Below the pieces are notes generated by a model. The model worked only from the letters and a program-made list of their open reading frames with translations. It searched no databases and had not been told where the DNA came from. A DNA stretch of 64,000 nucleotides from positions 124,001 through 188,000 of the forward strand of contig NZ_UETB01000005.1 of NCBI RefSeq assembly GCF_900116375.1. The letters run 5' to 3'. This DNA is from Georgenia satyanarayanai. GTDB taxonomy: Bacteria; Actinomycetota; Actinomycetes; Actinomycetales; Actinomycetaceae. The translations under genes and the position numbers were made by a program. Positions 8,821-18,739 of this stretch are shown in pieces (position 1 is the stretch's first letter; every line of letters starts with the position of its first letter).

Positions 8821-9713
8821 AGAAGTCCTTCCTGGCGCAGCACCGTCTCCAGTGCCGCGATCTCGTTCTCCGCGGCGCGCACGAGCGGCAGCCGCACGGC
8901 CGGGCTGGGCAGCCGGCCCTGGAGGTGAAGTGCCTCCTTGACCATGACGGCGCCCTGGCCACCTCCCATGATGGCATTGACCAGGGCGCGTGTGCGGGTG
9001 GCGACGGCGCGGGCCGCCACGAGGTCGCCGTCGTCGACCTCGGCGACCATCTCGGCGTAGGCGCCGGCCGCGAGGTGCCCGACGACGCTGACGACGCCGG
9101 AGGCGCCGTGCGCGAGCCAGGCGAAGTTGAGGCCGTCGTCGCCGGAGTAGAACTCCAGCCCGGTGCGGGCCATCCGCTCGAAGCCGTGCGGCACGTCCCC
9201 GGTCGCGTCCTTGACCGCGAGGATGCGCGGGTGCTCGGCGAGGCGGTCCAGGGCGTCGTCACCGATGGCGACGCCGGTGCGTCCGGGGATGTCGTAGAGC
9301 ATGACCGGCAGACCGGTGGAGTCCGCGATGGTCTCGATGTGGGTGACCACGCCGGCCTGGGAGGGCCGGTTGTAGTACGGGGTGACGACGAGCAGGCCGT
9401 GCGCGCCGGTGCGCTCGGCGCTCTTGGCGATGCGCACGGCGTGGGCGGTGTCGTTGGACCCCGCGCCGGCGATGACCATGGCGCGCTCCCCCACGGCCTC
9501 GACGACCCCGATCAGCAGCGCGTCCTTCTCGGGCTGGTGGGTGGTCGAGGACTCCCCGGTCGTGCCGTTGACGACGAGGCTGTCGCAGCCGGCGTCGACG
9601 AGGTCGACGGCCAGCTGCTGCGCGGTGGGCACGTCGACCGTGCCGTCGGCGTGGAAGGGGGTCACCATGGCGACCGACACCGAGCCGAAGGTGCGCGAGG
9701 GGGCGGCGTTCAT
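8817..9713 (-). CDS. dapA: 4-hydroxy-tetrahydrodipicolinate synthase
   Basis: A 298-residue class I aldolase-fold enzyme that condenses pyruvate with aspartate semialdehyde in lysine and diaminopimelate synthesis. Visible motifs are GTTGESSTT, VVTPYYNRPSQAG (catalytic Tyr), YDIPGRTG and the Schiff-base lysine in ILAVKDATGD. The ATG at 9713 is chosen because -10 TACCGT stands 7 nt upstream. An upstream in-frame extension would be non-conserved. It precedes and overlaps rnj. Confidence 0.95.
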   Translation of the reverse strand: MNAAPSRTFGSVSVAMVTPFHADGTVDVPTAQQLAVDLVDAGCDSLVVNGTTGESSTTHQPEKDALLIGVVEAVGERAMVIAGAGSNDTAHAVRIAKSAERTGAHGLLVVTPYYNRPSQAGVVTHIETIADSTGLPVMLYDIPGRTGVAIGDDALDRLAEHPRILAVKDATGDVPHGFERMARTGLEFYSGDDGLNFAWLAHGASGVVSVVGHLAAGAYAEMVAEVDDGDLVAARAVATRTRALVNAIMGGGQGAVMVKEALHLQGRLPSPAVRLPLVRAAENEIAALETVLRQEGLL

Positions 9714-9720
9714 GGGCACG

Positions 9721-9726
9721 ACGGTA
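9721..9726 (-). promoter_or_regulatory. -10 hexamer TACCGT of dapA (leaderless)
   Basis: On the minus strand TACCGT ends 7 nt before the dapA ATG, with no Shine-Dalgarno sequence between. Confidence 0.5.
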
Positions 9727-9780
9727 CCGTCCACCCGAGCGAGCGGCTGCGCCGGTCCGCACCGTGACCGCCCGCGCCGG

Positions 9781-9786
9781 TAGCCT
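9781..9786 (+). promoter_or_regulatory. -10 hexamer TAGCCT of the GNAT gene (leaderless)
   Basis: TAGCCT ends 6 nt before the GTG at 9793. This spacing favours the GTG over the ATG two codons downstream. Confidence 0.5.
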
Positions 9787-9792
9787 GCTGGG

Positions 9793-10425
9793 GTGAGGAT
9801 GGACAGCACGCCGCACGACGCGGACGACCTGCTCGGCGCCCTGGCAGCCGGCGCCCTGCCCGACGACGACCCGCACGCGGGTCACGACCACGGCCCGACG
9901 GCGGACCTCTCCGTCCGTCCGGCGGTGCCGGAGGACGCCGCGCTCATCACCGGCCTGCAGCTGGGGGCGTGGCGGGCGCGCGGCATCATCACCGAGGAGG
10001 AGCTGGGCGCGGTCGACACCTCCGCCGTGACCGCCCAGTGGCAGGCCGCCGTCACGGCCCCGCCCAGCCAGCGCCACCGGGTCCTCACCGCCTGCGCGGG
10101 CGTCGAGGTGGTCGGCTTCCTCGCCTTCGCCCCGTCCGAGGGCGTGGCGCTGCCCGAGGGCGCCGGCGACGCGCCGGTGGAGGTGCTGGCGCTGGAGGTC
10201 GAGGCCTCCCACACGCGTGAGGGCCACGGCTCCCGCCTGCTCGCCGCCTGCGCCGACCTCGCCGACGAGGCGGGCGCCACCTCCCTCGTCGTGTGGGCGG
10301 GCCAGGAGGACGACGCCCGCACCCGCTTCCTCTCCTCGGCGGGCTTCGCCCCCGCCGGGCCGCGTCGCGTCCTCACGACCGGCGCGGGGGACGTCGTCGA
10401 GAGCTGCTGGTTCGCCCAGGTCTGA
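9793..10425 (+). CDS. GNAT-family N-acetyltransferase
   Basis: A 210-residue protein. The first ~35 residues are Asp/His-rich and probably disordered, followed by a GNAT fold starting at LSVRPAVPEDAALITGLQLG. The acetyl-CoA pyrophosphate loop reads HTREGHGSRLLAA. The substrate is unknown. The start is GTG at 9793 by the promoter signature, or ATG at 9799. It is followed 21 bp later by the nucleoside hydrolase gene, which has its own -10-like element. Confidence 0.8.
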   Translation: MRMDSTPHDADDLLGALAAGALPDDDPHAGHDHGPTADLSVRPAVPEDAALITGLQLGAWRARGIITEEELGAVDTSAVTAQWQAAVTAPPSQRHRVLTACAGVEVVGFLAFAPSEGVALPEGAGDAPVEVLALEVEASHTREGHGSRLLAACADLADEAGATSLVVWAGQEDDARTRFLSSAGFAPAGPRRVLTTGAGDVVESCWFAQV

Positions 10426-10434
10426 GCCGGGGGC

Positions 10435-10440
10435 CAGACT
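10435..10440 (+). promoter_or_regulatory. -10-like hexamer CAGACT of the nucleoside hydrolase gene
   Basis: CAGACT ends 6 nt before the ATG at 10447. It suggests a leaderless internal start as well as read-through from the GNAT gene. The hexamer is not a perfect TANNNT. Confidence 0.35.
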
Positions 10441-10446
10441 CGGTCC

Positions 10447-11379
10447 ATGACCGAGAAGATCGTCCTCGACTGCGACCCCGGCCACGACGACGCGCTGGCG
10501 ATCCTCCTCGCCGCCGGTGACCCGCGCTGCGAGCTGCTGGCGGTCACGACCGTCGCCGGCAACCAGACCATCGACAAGGTCACCCACAACGCCCGCGCGG
10601 TGTGCACGGTGGCCGGGGTCGACGTGCCGGTCGCGCGCGGCGCCGCGCGGCCACTGGTGCGTGAGCCGATCGTCGCCCCGGACTACCACGGGGACAGCGG
10701 CCTGGACGGCCCGGTGCTGCCCGCCCCGACGGTCGGCCTGGACGAGCGGCGGGCCGCCGAGCTCATCGTGGAGACCGTCCTGGCGCACGAGCCCGGCACG
10801 GTGACGCTCGTGCCCACCGGCCCGCTGACGAACATCGCCCTGGCCCTCGCGCTCGAGCCGCGCCTCGCGGGCTTCGTCAAGCGGGTGGTCCTCATGGGCG
10901 GCAGCTACACCCGCGGCAACCGCACCCCGGCCGCCGAGTTCAACATCCTCGCCGACCCGGAGGCGGCCGACGCGGTCTTCGCCGCGTCGTGGCCGGTCAC
11001 CATGGTGGGCCTCGACCTCACCCACCAGGCCCTGGCCGACGACGCCTTCCGCGACCGGGTCCGGGCGCTGGGCACGCCGCTCGCCGCCTTCGTCGACGAG
11101 CTGCTCGAGTTCTTCGCCGAGTCCTACGCGAGGCGTGGCTTCCCCGCGCCGGCCGTCCACGACCTGTGCGCGGTGGCCGCCGTGCTGGAGCCCGACGTGA
11201 TGACCTACCGCGACGCCTTCGTCACGGTCGAGACGGCGGGACGCTGGACCACCGGGATGACCGTCACCGACTTCGACGGCGACCTCGGCCGGCCGCTCGC
11301 CACCTCCGTGGCCGTGGGGCTGGACCGCGAGCGGCTGTGGGACATGACCGTCGCGGCCGTCGCCACCCTCGGGAGCTAG
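10447..11379 (+). CDS. Inosine/uridine-preferring nucleoside hydrolase
   Basis: A 310-residue N-ribohydrolase that splits ribonucleosides into base and ribose for salvage. The calcium-binding N-terminal motif DCDPGHDDALAI is at residues 6-17. VPTGPLTNIALAL, VVLMGGSYTRGN and AEFNILADPEAADAVF are further family signatures, and VHDLCAVA near the C-terminus carries the last metal aspartate. Specificity among RihA, RihB and RihC types cannot be assigned. It converges with the kinase gene with 7 bp between stops. Confidence 0.93.
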   Translation: MTEKIVLDCDPGHDDALAILLAAGDPRCELLAVTTVAGNQTIDKVTHNARAVCTVAGVDVPVARGAARPLVREPIVAPDYHGDSGLDGPVLPAPTVGLDERRAAELIVETVLAHEPGTVTLVPTGPLTNIALALALEPRLAGFVKRVVLMGGSYTRGNRTPAAEFNILADPEAADAVFAASWPVTMVGLDLTHQALADDAFRDRVRALGTPLAAFVDELLEFFAESYARRGFPAPAVHDLCAVAAVLEPDVMTYRDAFVTVETAGRWTTGMTVTDFDGDLGRPLATSVAVGLDRERLWDMTVAAVATLGS

Positions 11380-11386
11380 CGAGCGG

Positions 11387-12289
11387 TCAGGCGGCGGAGG
11401 GCAGGTCGAGCACCTCGAGGATCGGGCGGGTGGCGTCCGGGTCCAGCCTGGCGGTCAGGTCCCCCACGGGCCGCAGCGGACGGGGCGGGAGCGGGACGTC
11501 CTCCCGCAGCTCGGCGAGGACGTCGCGGACCTCGGCCGCCGAGCAGCGGCCGGCCGGGTCCTTGTCGAGCATCGTCGCGACCAGCTCGTCGAGGCGCGCG
11601 GGGACACCGGGCAGCAGCTCACGCAGCCGAGGCGCCGTGGCGCGCACGTGGTGGCGCAGCACCTCCGTGGGGCTGTCCGCGGTGAACGGGGGCCGGCCGG
11701 CGAGCGTGGCCGTGAGGAGGCAGCCGAGGGCGTAGACGTCGCTCGCGGCGGTCGCGGGCGACGACGCGACCTGCTCCGGTGCCATGTACGGCGCCGTCCC
11801 GAACGTCACCGGTCCGGCGTCGTCGTCCGGCGAGGCGGCGGCGACGCCGAAGTCGACGAGCACGACGGCGTCCTCGCTGAGCATGACGTTCGCGGGCTTG
11901 ACGTCGGCGTGGACCACGCCGGCGCCGTGGACGGCGGCCAGGGCGTCCGCGACACCGTGCGCGATACGCATCGCCTCCGCGGGCGGCACGGGGCCGTCGT
12001 CGAGCACGGCGGCGAGGTCGGGGCCGTCGAGGAGGTCCATGACGAGGTAGGCGGTGGCGCCGTCGTGCCCCGCGTCGTGGACGTCCACGACGCCCGGGTG
12101 GTCGACCGACGCCGCGAGGGCGGCCTCCCGCCGCAGCGCGGACGTCTCCTCGGGGAGCGCCTCGGCGGTCTTGACGGCGACGTCGCGCCCGGAGCGCACG
12201 TCACGGGCCGCCCAGACGCTGCCCATCCCGCCACGCCCGACGACGTGCCGCAGCTCGTACCTGTCCGCGAGACGAATCACGCCCGCCAT
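11387..12289 (-). CDS. Soluble Ser/Thr protein kinase (PknB-like catalytic domain only)
   Basis: A 300-residue kinase with glycine loop VGRGGMGSVW, catalytic loop HADVKPANVMLSED, DFGVAAA, and APYMAPEQV in the activation segment. The kinase domain ends near residue 260 and only a short tail follows. There is no transmembrane helix and no PASTA domain, unlike PknB. Start: ATG at 12289, or GTG at 12280, which has CACAAT (12288-12293) 7 nt upstream. Targets are unknown. Confidence 0.9.
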   Translation of the reverse strand: MAGVIRLADRYELRHVVGRGGMGSVWAARDVRSGRDVAVKTAEALPEETSALRREAALAASVDHPGVVDVHDAGHDGATAYLVMDLLDGPDLAAVLDDGPVPPAEAMRIAHGVADALAAVHGAGVVHADVKPANVMLSEDAVVLVDFGVAAASPDDDAGPVTFGTAPYMAPEQVASSPATAASDVYALGCLLTATLAGRPPFTADSPTEVLRHHVRATAPRLRELLPGVPARLDELVATMLDKDPAGRCSAAEVRDVLAELREDVPLPPRPLRPVGDLTARLDPDATRPILEVLDLPSAA

Positions 12290-12340
12290 TGTGGTGCGGG
12301 GCTCCCGCGTGGCGCCTCTCGGGAGCACCGCGGCGCCTCG

Positions 12341-13126
<786 letters not shown>

Positions 13127-13141
13127 TCAGGACCGCCCACC

Positions 13142-13251
13142 CGCCGAGCGCTGAGTTGTTACCCCCACCCCCGCCGAGAGCGCAGTTGTTACCCCCACCC
13201 CCGCCGAGCGCTGAGTTAATACCCCCACCCCCGCCGAGAGCGCAGTTATTA
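13142..13251 (+). repeat. Inverted-array repeat locus B, plus arm (4 copies, exact 30-bp period)
   Basis: Copies at 13142-13161, 13172-13191, 13202-13221 and 13232-13251. Copies 1 and 3 carry GAGCGCTGAG and copies 2 and 4 carry GAGAGCGCAG, so the arm is a twice-repeated 60-bp dimer. Linkers are cccccaccc. Unlike at locus A there is no plus-strand gene upstream: the adjacent gene is the 5' end of minus-strand dapB. Confidence 0.9.
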
Positions 13252-13307
13252 CCGAGTGCTCGTGCCGCTCGCAGCGCAGGTACGAGCCGTACGGCGTGAA
13301 ACGCGGG
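13252..13307. other. Spacer of repeat locus B with hairpin potential
   Basis: The 56-bp segment between the opposed arms contains GCTCGTGC matched by GTACGAGC at 7 of 8 positions and the palindrome GCCGTACGGC (13286-13295). No reading frame of note. Confidence 0.4.
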
Positions 13308-13435
13308 GAACAACTCAGCTGTCGGCGCGGACTGAGGTGTCAGGAACAAGTCAGCTGTCGGCGCCAGAGGGGGCTGGGGGAACAAGTCAGCTGTGGGCGC
13401 CGGAGGGGGCTGCGGGAACAACTCAGCTCTCGGCG
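13308..13435 (-). repeat. Inverted-array repeat locus B, minus arm (4 copies, 36-bp period)
   Basis: Reverse copies at 13308-13327, 13344-13363, 13380-13399 and 13416-13435. In sense orientation they read CGACAGCTGAG, CGACAGCTGAC, CCACAGCTGAC and CGAGAGCTGAG before TTGTTC, so this arm differs from the plus arm. Two linkers are near-identical (ccagagggggctgggg and ccggagggggctgcgg). The arm begins 7 bp past the M16 peptidase stop codon. Confidence 0.9.
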
Positions 13436-13441
13436 GTGGGG

Positions 13442-14803
13442 TTACGGGGCGGCCGTGGCGGAGAGGAGCTGACCGGCGAGGTCGTGCTCGAAGGGGCCGA
13501 CGACGACGAGCGAGCGCGGCTTGGCGGCCAGCTCGACAGCCAGCTCCTGCACCTGCTCGGCGGTCACGGCGGCGACGCGGTCTAGCGTCTCGGCGACGGT
13601 GGTGAGCTCGCCGTGGACGATCTCCGCGCGGCCCAGGCGGGACATGCGTGAGCCGGTGTCCTCCAGGCCGAGGACGAGGTTGCCGCTCAGCTGGCCGATG
13701 GCCCGCTCGAGCTCCTCGGCCGGGAGCGGTGCGGCGGCGATGCGGTCGAGCTCCTCGCCGAGCAGCTCGACGACCTGCGCGGTGTTCTCCGGCGCACAGC
13801 CGGCGTACAGGCCCACGGTGCCGGCCTCGGCGTAGGAGGAGGCGAAGGCGTAGGTCGAGTAGGCCAGGCCGCGACGCTCGCGGATCTCCTGGAACAGGCG
13901 CGAGCTCATCCCGCCGCCGAGGGCGGTCATGAGGACCGACAGCGCCCAGCGGCGGTCGTCGCCGGCGGGCAGCCCCTGGCAGCCGAGGATGACGTTGGCC
14001 TGCTCGGTGGTGCGGCGCAGCGTGAGGGCGCGGCCCTCGGTAGGCAGCGCGTCGTCACCGGCTGAGCGGCGCTCGGCGGGCACGCCCGCCGGGTCGAGCT
14101 CCCAGCCGCCCGCGCGGACGGCCTCGAGGACCTGGCGGCACAGCTCGTCGTGGTCGACGGCGCCCGCCGCGGTGACGACGAGCTCGCTGGGCACGTAGGT
14201 GCGCCGGTAGTGCTCGAGCACGGCCTCACGCGGGACGCCGCGGATCGTCGCCGGCGTGCCACCGATCGGGCGTCCGAGGGGGTGCGGTCCGAGGACCGCC
14301 GTCGCGAACTGCTCGTGGGCGACGTCGACGGGGTCGTCCCCCGCCATCGCCAGCTCCTCGAGGATGACGCCGCGCTCGGTCTCGAACTCCTCGGCGTCGA
14401 GGAGGGCGGAGGTCACCATGTCGGTGATGACGTCGACCGCCATCGGCAGGTCGGCGTCGAGCACCCGCGCGTAGTAGCAGGTGTGCTCCTTGCCGGTGGC
14501 CGCATTGGCCTCCCCGCCGACGGCGTCGAAGGCCACGGCGATGTCCATCGCGTCCCGGCGAGGGGTGCCCTTGAACAGCAGGTGCTCGAGGAAGTGGGTC
14601 GAGCCGTGGTGGCCGTCGGTCTCGTCACGCGAGCCGACGGCCACCCAGGCCCCGATCGTGGCCGAGCGCTGGGCCGGCATGGCCTCGCTCAGCACGCGGA
14701 TCCCGCCGGGCAGGACGGAGCGTCGGATGACGCTCCCGTCCTGCTCCAGCGAGATCTCGGTACCCGGCTCACCGGCCGGGCCCAGGGGAAGTGCCTCAGG
14801 CAC
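13442..14803 (-). CDS. M16-family zinc metallopeptidase (processing-peptidase-like)
   Basis: A 453-residue single-copy M16 peptidase. The inverted zinc motif HFLEH sits in [17 protein letters not shown] near residue 70, and the downstream glutamate region reads [14 protein letters not shown]. The GTG at 14803 overlaps the pnp stop by 8 bp, giving a pnp-M16 coupled pair that is conserved in Gram-positives. The physiological substrate is not known. Its 3' end runs into repeat locus B. Confidence 0.9.
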   Translation of the reverse strand: MPEALPLGPAGEPGTEISLEQDGSVIRRSVLPGGIRVLSEAMPAQRSATIGAWVAVGSRDETDGHHGSTHFLEHLLFKGTPRRDAMDIAVAFDAVGGEANAATGKEHTCYYARVLDADLPMAVDVITDMVTSALLDAEEFETERGVILEELAMAGDDPVDVAHEQFATAVLGPHPLGRPIGGTPATIRGVPREAVLEHYRRTYVPSELVVTAAGAVDHDELCRQVLEAVRAGGWELDPAGVPAERRSAGDDALPTEGRALTLRRTTEQANVILGCQGLPAGDDRRWALSVLMTALGGGMSSRLFQEIRERRGLAYSTYAFASSYAEAGTVGLYAGCAPENTAQVVELLGEELDRIAAAPLPAEELERAIGQLSGNLVLGLEDTGSRMSRLGRAEIVHGELTTVAETLDRVAAVTAEQVQELAVELAAKPRSLVVVGPFEHDLAGQLLSATAAP

Positions 14804-17156
14804 CGGCGCTGTCGCCGTCCTCCCGCGTACGGGTGCGACGCTCGCGACGACGGCCGCCGCCCTCACGGCGCGGACGCTCCTCGCGCTCGCCCTGCTCCTC
14901 GCCGGACGAGGCGGCCTCGGTGGCCTCGGGCGCAGCGGTCTCGGCCGCCTCACCCTCCTCGTCGTCGACGACGGCGTGCAGGGACAGCTTGCCGCGGGCG
15001 TCGATCTCGGCGAGCTCGACCTGGACCTGCTGACCCACGCCGAGGACGTCCTCGACGTTCTCCACGCGCTTGCCACCGACGAGCCGGCGGATCTGGGAGA
15101 TGTGGAGCAGGCCGTCCTTGCCCGGGGACAGGGAGACGAAGGCGCCGAAGGTCGTCGTCTTGACGACGGTCCCGACGAAGCGCTCGCCGATCTCGGGCAT
15201 CTGCGGGTTGGCGATGGCGTTGACCGCCTGGCGGGCGGCCTCGGCCGAGGGGCCGTCGGTCGCGCCGATGTAGACGGTGCCGTCGTCCTCGATGGAGATG
15301 TCCGCGCCGGTGTCCTCCTGGATCTGGTTGATCATCTTGCCCTTCGGGCCGATGACCTCACCGATCTTGTCGACGGGGACCTTGACCGTGATGACGCGGG
15401 GCGCCGTCGGGGCCATCTCGTCGGGGGCGTCGATGACCTCGGTCATGACGTCGAGGATGTGCAGGCGCGCGTCGCGGGCCTGCGACAGGGCACCGGTGAG
15501 CACGGAGGACGGGATGCCGTCGAGCTTGGTGTCCAGCTGGATGGCCGTGACGAACTCGCGGGTACCGGCGACCTTGAAGTCCATGTCACCGAAGGCGTCC
15601 TCGGCGCCGAGGATGTCGGTGAGCGCCGCGTAGCGGGTCTCACCGTCGACCTCGTCGGTCATGAGGCCCATGGCGATACCGGCCACGGGGGCGCGCAGCG
15701 GCACGCCGGCGTTGTACAGGGACAGGGTCGAGGCGCAGACCGAGCCCATCGAGGTGGAGCCGTTGGAGCCCAGCGCCTCGGAGACCTGCCGGATCGCGTA
15801 GGGGAACTCCTCGCGGGAGGGCAGGACGGGCATGAGGGCTCGCTCGGCGAGGGCGCCGTGGCCGATCTCGCGACGCTTGGGCGAGCCCACGCGACCGGTC
15901 TCACCGGTGGAGTAGGGCGGGAAGTTGTAGTTGTGCATGTAGCGCTTGCGCGTCTGCGGGGAGAGCGTGTCGAGCTGCTGCTCCATGCGCAGCATGTTGA
16001 GCGTGGTGACGCCCATGATCTGCGTCTCGCCACGCTCGAAGATCGCCGAGCCGTGGACGCGCGGGAGCACGTCGACCTCGGCGGACAGGGTGCGGATGTC
16101 GCGCAGTCCGCGACCGTCCATGCGCACGCCGTCGGTGAGGACGCGGCGGCGCACGAAGTGCTTGGTGGCGGCGCGGAAGGCGGCGGAGAGGTTCTTCTCG
16201 GCGTCGGGGAACTGGCCGGCGAGCGCCTCGAGGGTGGCCTTCTTGACCTCGTCGAGACGGTTCTCGCGCTCGTGCTTGCCCGCGATGGCGATGGCCTCGG
16301 AGAGGTCCGTGCCGGCGTGGGCGACGACGGCCTCGTACTCCTCGGGGGAGTAGTCGAGGAAGCGGGGCAGCTCGGTGGTCGGCTTGGAGGTGTTCGCCGC
16401 GAGCTCGCTCTGCGCGTGGCACAGCGCGAGGATGAACGGCTTGGCAGCCTCGAGGCCCTGCGCGACGACGTCCTCGGTGGGAGCCGTGGCGCCCTGCTCC
16501 TTGATGAGCGTCCAGGCGTTGTCGGTTGCCTCGGCCTCGACCATCATGACCGCGACGTCCTCGGTGCCCTGCGCGTCGGTGACGACGCGGCCGGCGACGA
16601 CCATCGAGAAGACGGCCCGCTCGAGCTCGGAGTAGCGCGGGAAGGCGACCCACTGGTCGTCGATGAGGGCGATGCGCGTGCCGCCGATCGGCCCGGAGAA
16701 GGGCAGGCCGGAGATCTGGGTCGACATCGACGCGGCGTTGATCGCCAGGACGTCGTAGGAGTCGTCGGGGTGGATCGCGAGGACGGTCTCGACGACCTGG
16801 ACCTCGTTGCGCAGGCCCTTGGCGAAGGACGGGCGCAGCGGGCGGTCGATGAGCCGGCAGGCGAGGATCGCCTCGGTCGAGGGACGACCCTCGCGGCGGA
16901 AGAACGAGCCGGGGATCTTGCCGGCGGCGTACTGGCGCTCCTCGACGTCCACGGTCAGCGGGAAGAAGTCGAAGTGGTCCTTCGGGTTCTTGCCGAACGT
17001 GGTCGCCGACAGCAGCATCGTGTCCTCGTCGAGGTACGCGACGGCGGAGCCGGCGGCCTGACGGGCCAGGCGGCCGGTCTCGAAGCGGACGGTGCGGGTG
17101 CCGAACGTGCCGTTGTCGATGACGGCTTCGGCGGACGTGATCTCGGGTCCCTCCAT
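14796..17156 (-). CDS. pnp: Polyribonucleotide nucleotidyltransferase (PNPase)
   Basis: A 786-residue phosphorolytic 3'-5' exoribonuclease, in actinobacteria also the main RNA-tailing enzyme. Two RNase PH-like domains are visible (first from [20 protein letters not shown], second around [18 protein letters not shown]). They are followed by a KH domain ([20 protein letters not shown]), an S1 domain ([20 protein letters not shown]) and an Arg/Glu-rich tail. AAGGAGG precedes the ATG. It follows rpsO across a hairpin-rich 210-bp gap. Confidence 0.97.
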   Translation of the reverse strand: MEGPEITSAEAVIDNGTFGTRTVRFETGRLARQAAGSAVAYLDEDTMLLSATTFGKNPKDHFDFFPLTVDVEERQYAAGKIPGSFFRREGRPSTEAILACRLIDRPLRPSFAKGLRNEVQVVETVLAIHPDDSYDVLAINAASMSTQISGLPFSGPIGGTRIALIDDQWVAFPRYSELERAVFSMVVAGRVVTDAQGTEDVAVMMVEAEATDNAWTLIKEQGATAPTEDVVAQGLEAAKPFILALCHAQSELAANTSKPTTELPRFLDYSPEEYEAVVAHAGTDLSEAIAIAGKHERENRLDEVKKATLEALAGQFPDAEKNLSAAFRAATKHFVRRRVLTDGVRMDGRGLRDIRTLSAEVDVLPRVHGSAIFERGETQIMGVTTLNMLRMEQQLDTLSPQTRKRYMHNYNFPPYSTGETGRVGSPKRREIGHGALAERALMPVLPSREEFPYAIRQVSEALGSNGSTSMGSVCASTLSLYNAGVPLRAPVAGIAMGLMTDEVDGETRYAALTDILGAEDAFGDMDFKVAGTREFVTAIQLDTKLDGIPSSVLTGALSQARDARLHILDVMTEVIDAPDEMAPTAPRVITVKVPVDKIGEVIGPKGKMINQIQEDTGADISIEDDGTVYIGATDGPSAEAARQAVNAIANPQMPEIGERFVGTVVKTTTFGAFVSLSPGKDGLLHISQIRRLVGGKRVENVEDVLGVGQQVQVELAEIDARGKLSLHAVVDDEEGEAAETAAPEATEAASSGEEQGEREERPRREGGGRRRERRTRTREDGDSAGA

Positions 17157-17299
17157 GGGGCGCCCTCCTTCGTGGTCGTCGCGCGGCGCCCGGCGGCCTT
17201 CGATCGAGGCCCACGGACCACCGGCGAACCGGTCTTCCGGGGGCCACTACCGAAAACCGGCTCGGTACGTCCGGCGCGGTGGTGGTGTGTTGAGTTGTC

Positions 17300-17319
17300 G
17301 TCCGCCGTCACCGGCGGAC
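17300..17319 (-). terminator. Second hairpin in the rpsO-pnp gap
   Basis: Perfect 7-bp arms (17300-17306, 17313-17319) around GTCACC. With the larger hairpin at 17328-17359 it forms a structured rpsO-pnp leader, where a terminator and ribonuclease processing sites are known in other bacteria. Confidence 0.45.
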
Positions 17320-17327
17320 ATTGCACA

Positions 17328-17359
17328 GCCGGCCCGGACCCGTACGGGTCCGAGCCGGC
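17328..17359 (-). terminator. Hairpin downstream of rpsO
   Basis: Arms 17328-17340 and 17347-17359 match at 12 of 13 positions around CGTACG. It begins 7 bp past the rpsO stop. No T-run follows, so it may be a partial terminator or a processing site ahead of pnp. Confidence 0.6.
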
Positions 17360-17366
17360 GCGAGTG

Positions 17367-17636
17367 TCAGCGACGCAGTCCGAGGCGCCCGATCAGGGTG
17401 CGGTACCGCTCGATGTCGACACGCTGCAGGTACTTGAGCAGGTTGCGGCGCTGACCGACGAGCAGCAGCAGACCACGACGGCTGTGGTGGTCGTGCTTGT
17501 GCGTCTTGAGGTGCTCGGTGAGGTCGAGGATGCGACGGCTGAGCATCGCGATCTGGACCTCCGGCGAACCGGTGTCGCCCTCGTGGGTGGCGTACTCGGC
17601 GATGATGGACTGCTTGACGTCTGCAGCGAGGGGCAC
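17367..17636 (-). CDS. rpsO: 30S ribosomal protein S15
   Basis: An 89-residue protein, the family's usual length, with the S15 signature [21 protein letters not shown]15 binds 16S rRNA helices and nucleates the 30S platform. The GTG at 17636 is chosen because the family begins two or three residues before the conserved ADVKQ segment. A candidate -10 (TAGCAT on the minus strand) lies at 17724-17729, giving an ~80-nt leader. The rpsO-pnp order is conserved. Confidence 0.96.
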   Translation of the reverse strand: MPLAADVKQSIIAEYATHEGDTGSPEVQIAMLSRRILDLTEHLKTHKHDHHSRRGLLLLVGQRRNLLKYLQRVDIERYRTLIGRLGLRR

Positions 17637-17729
17637 AGGTTCTCCTTGGGGTTGTTGCGCGGAGCACCGGGGCATGTCCACCCGGGCATGACGCATCCGC
17701 GGCCGATCTGACGGCAAGAGATGATGCTA

Positions 17730-18677
17730 TCAGACGGCCGACTCGCCCAGCACGGCGAGCGCGTCGGCGACGTCCAGGCGCATCTGCGCGACGAGCGCCT
17801 CGACGCCCTCGTAGCGCACGGTCGCGCGGAGCCGCTCGACGAACTCGACGACGACCTCCTCGTCGTACAGGTGCAGGTCGCTGCGCCCGATGACGTGGGC
17901 CTCGACGATGCGCTCGGCGATGTCCCCGAAGGTCGGGTTGGTGCCGACGGAGACCGCGGCGGGCAGCCGCTCCCCCGCGCCCGCGTGCCGGCGCAGCCAG
18001 CCGGCGTAGACGCCGTCGGCCGGGATGGTGCCGGTCGCGGACGGGGCGAGGTTCGCCGTCGGGAACCCGAGGTCACGCCCGCGGGCCTGGCCGCGCACGA
18101 CGACGCCGCGCATCCGGTGGGGGCGGCCGAGGATGGTCTCGGCCGCGGCCACGTCACCGGACTCGACGAGCTCGCGGGCCCAGCTGGAGGACCAGCGCCG
18201 GTCGGCTCCGACGTCCGCGACGACGTCGACGGCGAAGCCGTGCTCCTGCCCCAGCGCCGCCATCGTGTGCTGGTCACCGGAGTTGCCGCGGCCGAAGCGC
18301 GCGTCGTGGCCGACGACGACGGCGCGAGCCCGCAGCGCGTCACGCAGGTACCCGGTGACGAACTCCTCGGGGGTGAGCGCGGCGAGGTCGAGGGTGTAGT
18401 GGAGGACGAGCGTGGCGTCGATGCCGACCTCGGCGAGGAGGGCGAGCCTGTCGGTGAGCCCGGTGAGGAGCGGCGGGGTCGTGCCGGGCCGGTGGACCTG
18501 CGCGGGGTGCGGGTCGAAGGTGAGGGCGACGGCGGGGACCCCGAGCGAGCGGGCCCGCTCCGCGGTGGCCGTGAGGACGGCCCGGTGCCCGCGGTGGACG
18601 CCGTCGAAGTTGCCGATGGTGACGACACTGCCGCTCAGACCGTCGGGGATCTGCTCGATGCCGTGCCACACCTGCAC
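17730..18677 (-). CDS. ribF: Bifunctional riboflavin kinase / FAD synthetase
   Basis: A 315-residue enzyme that phosphorylates riboflavin to FMN and adenylates FMN to FAD. The N-terminal nucleotidyltransferase motif TIGNFDGVHRGH is near residue 20. The C-terminal flavokinase module begins around RGRDLGFPTANLAPS. The GTG at 18677 has AAGGAG upstream. It lies between nupC and rpsO and its stop overlaps the likely rpsO promoter region. Confidence 0.95.
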   Translation of the reverse strand: MQVWHGIEQIPDGLSGSVVTIGNFDGVHRGHRAVLTATAERARSLGVPAVALTFDPHPAQVHRPGTTPPLLTGLTDRLALLAEVGIDATLVLHYTLDLAALTPEEFVTGYLRDALRARAVVVGHDARFGRGNSGDQHTMAALGQEHGFAVDVVADVGADRRWSSSWARELVESGDVAAAETILGRPHRMRGVVVRGQARGRDLGFPTANLAPSATGTIPADGVYAGWLRRHAGAGERLPAAVSVGTNPTFGDIAERIVEAHVIGRSDLHLYDEEVVVEFVERLRATVRYEGVEALVAQMRLDVADALAVLGESAV

Positions 18678-18739
18678 GCTGGGGCTCCTTCTGTCGTGGG
18701 CGGTCGCTGGCTGCGGGCCGCAGCCGAGACTACCCCGGC

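Noticed and set aside
13442-15076. Longer M16 peptidase start at 15076
   Set aside because: The extra ~90 N-terminal residues overlap pnp out of frame and are Arg/Ser/Pro-rich shadow. The GTG at 14803 gives the conserved family start.
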